From Paramecium sonneborni (lineage: Eukaryota; Ciliophora; Oligohymenophorea; Peniculida; Parameciidae), in assembly GCA_905182985.1 (NCBI GenBank), contig CAJJDN010000034.1, positions 127,736 through 191,735 on the forward strand: a stretch of 64,000 bases of DNA. Reading direction: 5' to 3'. This document shows positions 55,092 through 64,000 of this stretch, in pieces. The number at the start of each line of letters is the position of its first letter. Within the stretch, counting starts at the first letter, position 1. The position numbers were made by a program, and so were the translations under genes. A model generated the notes under the pieces. It was not told where the DNA came from and ran no database searches. It worked only from the letters and a program-made list of their open reading frames with translations.

Positions 55092-55299
55092 TTTATAATT
55101 TTGTTATATTCATGTTGGAAAATAAAAATAATAAAAATAAGAATTGATAAGATAATAGCAACACAAAAGAGAATTGAAATAATTATAAAAGGTGGAAGAT
55201 GATTAATTCACAATATAAAATTATTAAAAATTTATTTAATCATTTTTATATATAACTTTAAGTAACACTGCTAATTTATAAAATAATTAAATTAAATTT

Positions 55300-58082
55300 A
55301 TGAATAGTCTGAATAGTGTTCATTTAGATAATATTAATACTACAGGATAATAAGATACTTCAATGTGTAAAAATCCTTAAGTAAATCAGGATTGCGATTC
55401 CTCCTCTATTATTTTACTCAAAAAGATTGAAGCTCCAAGCCCTGACATACCTGGTTTTGGCCAATCAGTTTTTAAGCCCTTTCAAAAATTAATTATTTAC
55501 TATCATATTGGATTTTTCATGAAAAAACTGTTAAAATTTATCAAACCTGATTAATAATTTAAACCAAAGCACTTTAAGCTGATTGATGATAAAAGTTCAG
55601 GAAATATCAAAGATTTTATAAGTTATACAGGAAAATCAAAAGTTTAAGTGATGCAATATCCTAGTCTAGATGAGGTTAATTTCTTTGTAAGAATGAAATA
55701 CTTATATAGACAATATCTGATAAATGCTTAACAAAAAATCTTTTTCTTATTCGAATAAATTCCTTTAATCGATCCTTCGTTTAAAATTAAAATTATTTGG
55801 GATCTTTTATTGAACTGTTTTAGAATATATTTGATCTATATTATACCCATAATAATTACATTTGAAGAATTGATTGAAAATTATGATTATCTTATAATAA
55901 TATCTCAAGTAGTATTTGCTATAGATTTATTATTAAGAAATATTACAATCTATTATGATTAAGGTTTGCCTGTTATTGATAGATATTAAATTGTCAAAAA
56001 TCAATATCATTTCACTAATTTAATTGAATTACTTCAAATATTTTTGCTTTTCGGAATGGCTTATTTAAATTTAGATTTTAATAGTCAATTTATTTTATTC
56101 CAAGGATGGCCTAAATTTTGGATGCTACTTTACTTTATACAATTAAAAAATTTATTGAATTTTATAGGATCATGGTAATAACAATTTATAATGGGATAAT
56201 TAGCATCATCTTTAATAGAATTGTCTAAATTAATTGGTTTGCTACTTATAATTTAACATATTTTTAGTTGCATCTGGCTTATCATAGGAAGATATAATCA
56301 AATCTCTGGTATTACTAATTGGATTTCAGCATTTAATTTAGATAACTTACCATGGAGTGAATTGTATATTGAATCAATGTATTTTACAAGTGTTACTATG
56401 TTCACTGTTGGATATGGAGACATACATCCAATAAGTATTTCTTTTATAAATTATTAAAGATACATCAGAGAAGATATTTGTATTTCTATTTGTATTTGCT
56501 TGTACCTTTTAATTATCCTTCAGTTTAAATACTATTGGAGAAATTTTGACAAGAATGAAAAATAATAATGACATCATAAATAAAAAATTAATCTTTATCA
56601 ATCAGTATATGCATACAAAAAAAATTAGTCATCAATTATAATTTTAAGTCAGAGAATATCTTAATTATTATTGGTATTAAGAATAAACCTAATAAACTAA
56701 AGAATAAACTGATATCCTAAGTTAATTATCAGATGATTTAAGAAAACAAATAGCTGTTGAATCTAATAGTGTAATGCTTAAAAATTGTGAATTTTTTCAT
56801 AAAAATTTTTCAAATGAATTTTTAAATGAATTATTGAAACATCTTTAATTTTAATCATTTCAACCTTCTTCAACTTTAAATATATTCAATGATGATGATT
56901 ATTTTATACATATTATAGAATCTGGATAAGTTGATATTTATGCTAAAAACTAAGATAAAAAAGTTTTAATTGGAAATTTTAAGGCAGGTGAACATTTTGG
57001 ATTAAATGAATTTATAAGTAATTAGAAATCTTTTAATTATGAATACAAAAGTTCAGGATTTGTAAGTACATTAGTAATTCCAAAATCTAAATTTTACTAA
57101 TTAATATAAAAATATTAAGTTGATTATGAAACTTTTTGGAATTTGAAAATTAATAATTATTGTGATTCGAAATGTGGCATATGTGATTCACGAAGACATC
57201 CACCAGACTAATGTAAATAAGTTCATTACATACCAGATAAAGAAAAGGTTATCAAATAATATAATTTTTATTAAAGTTAAGAGAGAATTATGTTTTTGAG
57301 AAATTCTAGAAGAATCAGATAACTTTATCATGCTTAAACCGATTAGGAAATATTGAGGGAAGCAGCTTAAATGGTAAAAGTTAAAAACGATAGTTTATTT
57401 TTCTAAAAATATCAATATATATAGGATGATACAACTCAATTTGAAAGTCAAGGTTAGATATATATAAATATAAATAGAATTATTAAATAAATAAGATATT
57501 GAATCAGTTGGTGTACTGATAAAGGATCTTGAGAGTAAATCTTATTTTGATTTCTGTCAAAAATCTTAAATAAAATCAGAAAAAGAAATTTATGATGGAA
57601 AACTAAATTTATCATCAGAATTAATTACATTGAAGGCACTTAAAGATAAATTAAATCATAAAGATCTTTACACAGAGAGAGATTTATAATAGATTGAATA
57701 TCAAATTCAATTGTTATAATTAAAATTAAATATTGAAGATAGATTAGAATTAGACAAGAAAAAGGAATATCAAACTTTTAATCAAAAATCTAATATTAAT
57801 ATGGTTTTAAAGAAACTAATAAGTCCTGTTCGATATATAATGGTTTCGGCATCTAAGAGCTTGGATCAATATTCCTTAATAAGTGGAAATAATTGGATAA
57901 AATATTTATTTTATCCTTATGATTTTATTAATTAGTATAGATTCAATATAACTCGATAGGGAGTGCCTAGAAAATCTCTTGTAGTTCGATAACAAGAACA
58001 TAGATTATCAAATGCATTACTAAAAAAAAAATAATAACATCGTTCCTTAAAAAGATAAATTTAAGTATTTCCTATAAAATGA
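55300..58082 (+). CDS. voltage/cNMP-type K+ channel with zinc knuckle (paralogue 1)
   Basis: Six-transmembrane channel architecture. The cytoplasmic N-terminus is about 150 residues; hydrophobic spans follow from about 55,810, with an S2-S3 motif (DQGLPVIDRY) shared with the downstream paralogue. The selectivity filter TVGYGDIHP (56404-56421 and on) marks a K+-selective pore. A C-linker and cyclic-nucleotide-binding-like fold follow (HIIESGQVDIY, GEHFGLNEF). Immediately after comes CGICDSRRHPPDQC (57173-57214), a perfect CX2CX4HX4C zinc knuckle. Introns at 56435-56459 and 57453-57477. The phosphate-binding cassette lacks the usual Arg, so ligand binding is doubtful. TGA at 58080-58082. Confidence 0.92.
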
Positions 58083-58236
58083 ATAAAGATGGTATTAAAA
58101 AGATTTATAATGTTATATTTCGTTACTATTTAATAAGATTCGTTTTAATGGTCATATTATTTCAATTCACATTTCAGATACATAATTATTTTATATATTA
58201 AAAATTTAAATTAATTTATTTATCATTTTACTAGAA

Positions 58237-61200
58237 ATGAAACAACCAGTCTCACTTTTCACTTAAAATACTTTTTCTAGAAAAATGAATTAAGATGATG
58301 TAAATGAAATTCAAGACAGATCAGGTTTTGAGATTTTAAATATGGATGGTTAAAAAAGATATAAGAATAAATTATCACCTATGGTTCAATCAAATTCTGA
58401 ACATCATGAATAATTGATTTTACAATATACTAATCCTTAATAACTCATTACTCCAAAATATGAAAATATTACTGAAAGACTTTAAACATTTGCTTAGACT
58501 GAGTAAATTAAGTAATCAAAATCATTTCGAAAATTGATTGTTTATTTTCATCAAAAAGACTTTATAAAAATGCTATTGGCTCCATATAAATTAACAACAT
58601 CTTTTACTCTTAAACATTTCAATTTAATTAATGATTTAGGGGCTTCCTTTAAATATCAAGTTGGCAGATATAATGAAAATTAAAAAAGTTTGATTCATTA
58701 ATACATCTAATTAATTGATATAAGAATTTAGATAAGATTAAAATTAAGAACAATAAAAACTACAATCAAACATTACTTATCTCATATCCATAATGAAATT
58801 CCATTAATAGAACCAATGAGTAATCCTAAATTTTTTTGGGATTTGATATGTTTTTCAATTAGAATTTATTTAATTGTAATAATTCCAATATTGATGGCAT
58901 TTCACAATCAAAATTTTATTGATTAACAATAGATTCCATTAATTTTATTTTCTATATCTTTAATTTTTGATATTATAATGAGGGCATTTACTGTGACATA
59001 TGATTAAGGATTACCTGTAAGAGATCGATATATATTATTTAAGAAATAATTGAACTTCTCAACCTTATTGGAGTTATTTAGTTTTATTTATACAATAATA
59101 ATAAGTATATCTTCAGAAAACATTATTGATAAAAATATAATAGGAGATGGATGGCCAAAATTTATATTATCTTTATTATACATATAAGTGGCAAACATAT
59201 TAAAATTTATTGATATTTCTTAATATTCTTTTAAGCTTAGCAGAATGTCTACATCAATAGTAGAGTTGATCAAATTAATAACATTAATACTTTTGGTTTA
59301 ACATGTGTTCAGTTGTGTATGGCTTGTTTTTGGTATTTAATGTTAGGATGCATATTAATAATCTTGGATGGATAAGTTTGAAAATAATTAATGGTCATAT
59401 TAATTTCTTTAATCCTTTTATTTTATTTGTGTTACTACATTTACAGTTGGATATGGTGATTTGACTCCAAAAAGTATTTATTTTTAATAATTCAGATCCT
59501 CCTGAATAAATTTTTACTATTGTTTATATGTTTTTATGTATGTTGTTGTTTTCATACACTGTGAATACTATAGGAAGTATATTAACATAGATTAAGGAGA
59601 GTAGTGATAAAATTAAGACAAAGTTAACAGCCATTAATTAATATATGCATAACAAGTAAATTAGTCCAGCTTTACAATTTAAGTAAATATATATTTAATA
59701 TAATTAAAGAGTTAGAGAATAATTGTATTTTTATTTAAAGTAAGAAGTTATTCAATAAGTCAATGAATAATCAGAAATTATATCAATGCTTCCAGAAGAA
59801 TTGTAACATAGTCTTCGCATTGAAGCTGCTAAATCTCTGATTAATAAATGTCCTTTTTTTAGTGATAATTTTTCAAATGAAATTTTGAATTAATTATTGG
59901 AAGAAGTCAATTTTTAAATCTTTTAACCGGGGGCTACAATTTAATCAAAAGATGAATTCTTTATTCATATAATTGAATAAGGATAAGTTGAAGTATTGTA
60001 TAAGAAAGTATTTTATTCTATTAAATTATCACTAGAAAATTATATAAACTCTAGAAAGATTTGATTATTTTGGATTAGAAGAATTTGTTACTTAACAATA
60101 TAATCCTAATTTTATATTTAAAAGTAATGCCTTTACTAGTGTACTCTCTATTCCATATTCATATTTTCATAAAATTCTATCTTAGAATGATCTTGATAAC
60201 TAAAAATATCACAATCTATTAAATTCTCAATCTTGTATTTCTAATTTTTGCTTCATTTGTAAGGCAAAAAGACATTCAACTTAATAATGTTCTTTAGTTC
60301 ATTTTCTTCCAAATAGAGAAGTTGTTATAAAAAGATATCTTTATAGAAAAAAATAAAAAAAAAGAATTAAGTAAGACAGAAGAATTAGGTAATTATCAAT
60401 TAATGAAATTGATATTGTAAATGAATCAAATTAAATTAAAAAAATTTAATTTAAAAATGCATATCTAAATTAAAAAATGATAGAATCAACTGTGAATAAG
60501 TTTTAAAATGACAATTAAATTGCTTTAGAAACTCTATTTCCAACTATTGAATAACCAATGAGTTTAGATAGTTAAACTGAATCTGAAAATGAAGATGCTG
60601 ATGATATTAAAGATTAAAGTTTTTCATAATAAAATCCTCATTCAAGAAGAGGTAGCAAATAAATTCATACCATTTCTTCTAAAAATCTACTTTAATATTA
60701 AATTTTTGATAAAATTAAAAATTAAAGATAGAATCGGTTGATTTAACCTTAATAATAATAATTCTTAATGTCTCAATATGGATAAATTAATCAAAATCAA
60801 AATATTAATACAAAATAATAGCTTAAAAAATTACTATTAAATAAATAAGGTTAAGTTGATAATGAAGAACAAATAGCTTAGATTTAAGAATTAAACTTTT
60901 TTAATGAACTAAGACAAAAGATGAATAATTTACTATTATTTCCGAAAAAAGAATAAGAATAAATTGAATTCTGGTATAAGAAAATTTTAAATCTTAAAGA
61001 AAATTTGCCAGATATGTAAGAATTTGAAATATTAAAAAATTATGAAGTCTTTAATAGACAATGGAATGTTGATTTAGTTGTAAAGAAATTATCTTAAAAA
61101 CAAAAAAAATTCAGAGGATTTAAGAAACTTAAAAGATTCTTACTATTCCCCTTTCTTTATGTAAGCAAATATTTAGATAAAAGAGATTCAAATGACCCTA

Positions 61201-61306
61201 ATAAACAAGTAGAAAAATTAAAAAAAAAAAGTAAAATTAAAAATAAATATAAGGACCTGCTAGACCAAAAGTAATCAAAAAGACTAGAGTAAGTCCTAAA
61301 ACATGA
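58237..61306 (+). CDS. voltage/cNMP-type K+ channel with zinc knuckle (paralogue 2)
   Basis: Tandem paralogue starting 155 bp after the first, with the same order of parts. The polar N-terminus is longer. Spans start at about 58,830, with the shared motif DQGLPVRDRY in place of DQGLPVIDRY. The pore filter is TVGYGDLTP (59443-59460 and on). The binding-fold segment is HIIEQGQVEVLYK...FGLEEFV and the knuckle CFICKAKRHSTQQC (60249-60290). The C-terminal 300 residues are basic and Gln-rich, with a last intron at 61231-61253 giving the end GPARPKVIKKTRVSPKT and TGA 61304-61306. As in paralogue 1, the cassette Arg is missing. Role: K+ conductance setting membrane potential and ciliary behaviour, by analogy. 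Confidence 0.92.
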
Positions 61307-61355
61307 AATAATTTGTATATCACATCTATAAATATCATATTAATAAATAATAAAA

Positions 61356-62330
61356 ATGGGATAATATAAATGTTTAGAAACACCAAAAACTAATTAAAAA
61401 TTAAAGGAAACTCTATTTAAGATTCTGTAAACCAAGAATAGAATTATCAAATTTAAAGAATTTTATGGGTAGTTTATTTAAAGTTTTATATATATTTCTT
61501 TTGATTTTAAAAATGTAATTACAAATCTCAAGAAAATACATGGTCAATAGGTAAATATTACAGTGAAATTTTGGATTTTAAAGTTTATGTAAATAATTTT
61601 TGTATAAAATTACATATTCCTAATAATATATATATTCAAATGATTGGAATATAAAGTAAATATTCTATAGTAGAAACTTCAGAAGATTTATCTCCTGATA
61701 AAAATATTACAATCATATGTAAAATTCATTGTGAATAGAATTTGTGATTCCAAATATTTAAACCGATTAGATTTCTGAAACAAAATTTTGCAAAAATTAC
61801 CCAAATTCAAATAAAGCATATAAATTTGAGGGTTTCATCTATTAAGGTTAATGCTAACTGTAGGATTTTGGTATTTTTGTTAATGGTGATGGAACGATAA
61901 ACGCTGGTTTTATTATAAATCTATCTCTATATATATGGAAAAAAATTATATCCAGATGGTTTAGAATAAAAAGAAGAATATCTGTATGGAAGTCATCATA
62001 GTCAAGGTATATAATAAAGAGATGAGCTTTGAAGGAAAATGGATTTAAAATATACCAGTAAAATGAAAAGAATTATAGAAAGAGGAACTATTTTTGAAGA
62101 TGAATATAAAAAAGGTAAAAAAAGTGGGTATGGTATACTGATATGGAATAAAATGGTAACTAATATTCAGGCTTATTTTAAAATGATTAATTTGATGGTT
62201 TTGGAGTATATAATTTTGCAGATGGATTTATTTATGAAGATTAATGGATGAATTCTTTGATGTATGAAAAAGGAAAATTAATATATCTTAATTCTAGTTA
62301 TTTAATAGCCTAAAAAGGTTATATTGTTAG
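61356..62330 (+). pseudogene. MORN-repeat gene with several frame breaks
   Basis: Begins MGQYKCLETP, like the lipid-modified start of the MORN gene at 1431. A conserved-looking middle follows (NTWSIGKYYSEILDF), then MORN-type repeats (FGIFVNGDGTINAGF, EYKKGKKSGYGILIW, DQFDGFGVYNFADGF). The repeats lie in three different frames. Breaks at 62028-62030 (TTT) and 62150-62153 (AAAA) are repaired by one added base each; others are less clear. It may be a decayed copy or an intact gene with base-calling errors. The end is uncertain. Confidence 0.55.
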
Positions 62331-63031
62331 CTTAAATATGCTAAAAATAACCTTTTAAGTAATAAATCCTTAGATTAATCTATTTTTTTAAGCAAAATAA
62401 TAATAACTATTTAAAATTGGTTATTTTTTTTCATTTTAGATAATAATATTTGCTTTCATCAAATTTTATTAATCAATATTGAATTTTATGATATATATAT
62501 TTTTAAACGTGAAAAATAACTTAAAGAACATATATAAAAATTTTTTTCATTAAAAACATATTGGAAATTTTTTAATTATTAAACAGAAGATTTAAACTTC
62601 CAGTTCTTTTTGTTTTGGAAAAACTCAAAAATTTAATTTTTATTGAGAAATATAAATCAAAGTGGAGTAAGTAAAATTAAATTTAATAATTCATCACATT
62701 AGAAAAAGAAATGATCACAATTTTTAAAACCCGTTAAAGTTATAAAGTTTTGATTTCTATCATTTGGAAAATTAAGTTCATATCGAAGACTTTTAATATT
62801 AATAATTTCTAATTTATCTTAATGTAAATTTAAAAGAAATTAAAAGTAGAAAAGAATATGTTAATGATTTTTTTTGCATTAGGGTTACTACTTAGAATAA
62901 ACAAATTAAATGATCAAAATATAGTAGAAAATCTATGTTTAATCTTGTGTTTTTTGTGATTTTGGTTATTTATGTACAAATAAAACATAAATCAAAATCA
63001 AGCTAGCTTTTCTAAAATTAATAGAACTGAC
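62331..63031. other. intergenic, AT-rich
   Basis: Long A/T runs between the broken MORN gene and the small gene that follows. No coding or RNA feature recognised. Confidence 0.45.
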
Positions 63032-63328
63032 TCATTCCGAAGAGTCTGTTTAAATTGTTAACGATTAAGACCTTTTCCTCTTTTCTTGATTAAAATCCAT
63101 TAAATCCCTAAAACTTGAATTTGAAATAGAATCCCCAATTATGATATTTTCTAATCCGCTTAATCCTTCTATATCATATTCTTCTTTAAGTTAAGCAACA
63201 AATTCTTCATCTTCCAAAATCAACTTTTTTAACTCTGATTTTTGATCTTCAGTAATTTTATTTTCAAAACATAAATGAGATATTAGTTTTAAGACCTCTT
63301 TATAGAATTCTGCTAATTCATCAGCCAT
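63032..63328 (-). CDS. hypothetical acidic protein, 98 aa
   Basis: Clean single-exon frame: MADELAEFYKEVLKLI at 63328 to TGA 63032-63034. N-terminal helices are acidic and rich in Leu and Lys, the end is polar and basic (QEKRKRSQSL). No family recognised. The composition and the absence of TGA over 98 codons support a real gene. Confidence 0.65.
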
Positions 63329-63556
63329 AATTTTTAATTTAAATATTTATATTATATAAATATGAGATTGATGTTGCATCAGAATATTATAAATAATTAG
63401 ATTTAATATAATAGTATGAAGCGAATAAATTGATAGTTTAAGCAAAAAGCTTATAAAGAGATTTAAACAAAAGATTATATATAAGATTATATAAAAAAAT
63501 AAAAATTATTTGAATCTTGGATATTAAATAAAAAAAGAAATTTTAGAAATATAATA

Positions 63557-64000
63557 ATGCCAATATATCCAAAAATTCCTTTAAGAAGTTCAATTCCTTA
63601 AGTTTTGCAGCTCCTTTTATATAAATATAACCTTTAAGATATACTGAGCTTGTGTAATATGCACCTTAGTTAATCTAATATGTTATTAATCAACCTGTCT
63701 TAACTTAATGATTAGTATCATAACCTGTAGAATAATAATAATTTTTAGTTTTACTTCTTAATAAGCAATAACTAAAGGAAATTCAAGAGTAGAATATAGA
63801 GAATTTTAGAGACCTGTTGTTGAAAGGGAAACAGAAATTATTTAAGTATAAGTTCCAAAAACTAAATATGTGACTGATTATTATCCAATTTAATATTTAA
63901 CAGAATATATTCCAAAACTGTATATGAATAATAAACTGTATATGTACCAGTAACTAAAACAGTTCTAAGAGTTGAATATGATGCTGTTGAAAGAGAAGTT
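63557..64000 (+). CDS. alveolin/epiplasmin-like cortical protein, 3' partial
   Basis: Starts MPIYPKIPLRSS at 63557 and runs off the right edge. The later part has the Val/Pro/Glu/Tyr periodicity of alveolin repeats (RPVVERETEIIQV, YVTDYYPIQYLTEYIP, TVYVPVTKTVLRVEYD). Alveolins form the filamentous layer under the alveolar sacs of ciliates and other alveolates. The frame is lost at the T4 run 63603-63606 and the A4 run 63914-63917; one base added at each restores it. A segment near 63,700-63,740 also carries an in-frame TGA or an unresolved intron. Confidence 0.65.

Overview
The window is macronuclear (somatic) DNA of a ciliate, almost certainly a Paramecium species. Long reading frames appear only when TAA and TAG are read as glutamine and TGA is the sole stop. 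Introns are tiny (mostly 19-35 nt, GTA...TAG). Genes are densely packed (gaps as small as about 60-180 bp) and the DNA is very AT-rich. I see no telomere repeats, tRNA, rRNA, CRISPR array or transposon.

Layout. 0-16 kb: a Myb factor (cut by the left edge), an IQ/MORN-repeat protein, a Pro/Gln-rich protein with a zinc-finger-like motif, RRP36 (rRNA processing), an unknown protein, a Ser/Thr kinase, a double-PX protein, a glutamine-amidotransferase-like protein, an RS-tailed protein, and a LAMMER kinase with a poly-Ser head. 16-33 kb: small unknown genes, a PX-BAR sorting nexin, and a 12 kb axonemal dynein heavy chain with a CCDC81/HU-like gene 178 bp upstream. 33-41 kb: a large, probably mitochondrial, helical protein, a membrane-anchored cyclic-nucleotide phosphodiesterase and a myristoylated calcium-dependent kinase. 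41-50 kb: one 8.8 kb gene for a giant secretory-pathway membrane protein with a Cys-rich, beta-solenoid-like ectodomain, several membrane spans and a cytoplasmic MORN tail. 50-64 kb: IST1 (ESCRT), a duplicated and frame-broken region around an N, two tandem K+ channel paralogues with a cyclic-nucleotide-binding-like domain plus a CCHC zinc knuckle, a broken MORN gene, a small unknown gene, and an alveolin-like gene cut by the right edge.

Themes are cilia and cortex (dynein, CCDC81-like, MORN, alveolin), cyclic-nucleotide/calcium/K+ signalling (phosphodiesterase, CDPK, two channels) and membrane traffic (PX proteins, sorting nexin, IST1). Clustering of these genes is probably chance; this is not a bacterial operon landscape.

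Quality warning. A 1,167 bp block is repeated exactly on either side of a single N, and several genes lose frame at A/T homopolymers where adding one base restores it. These look like assembly or base-calling faults, so some 'broken' genes here may be intact in the organism. Coordinates of CDS entries span introns. Translations were made by hand; the dynein gene was sampled rather than checked codon by codon.
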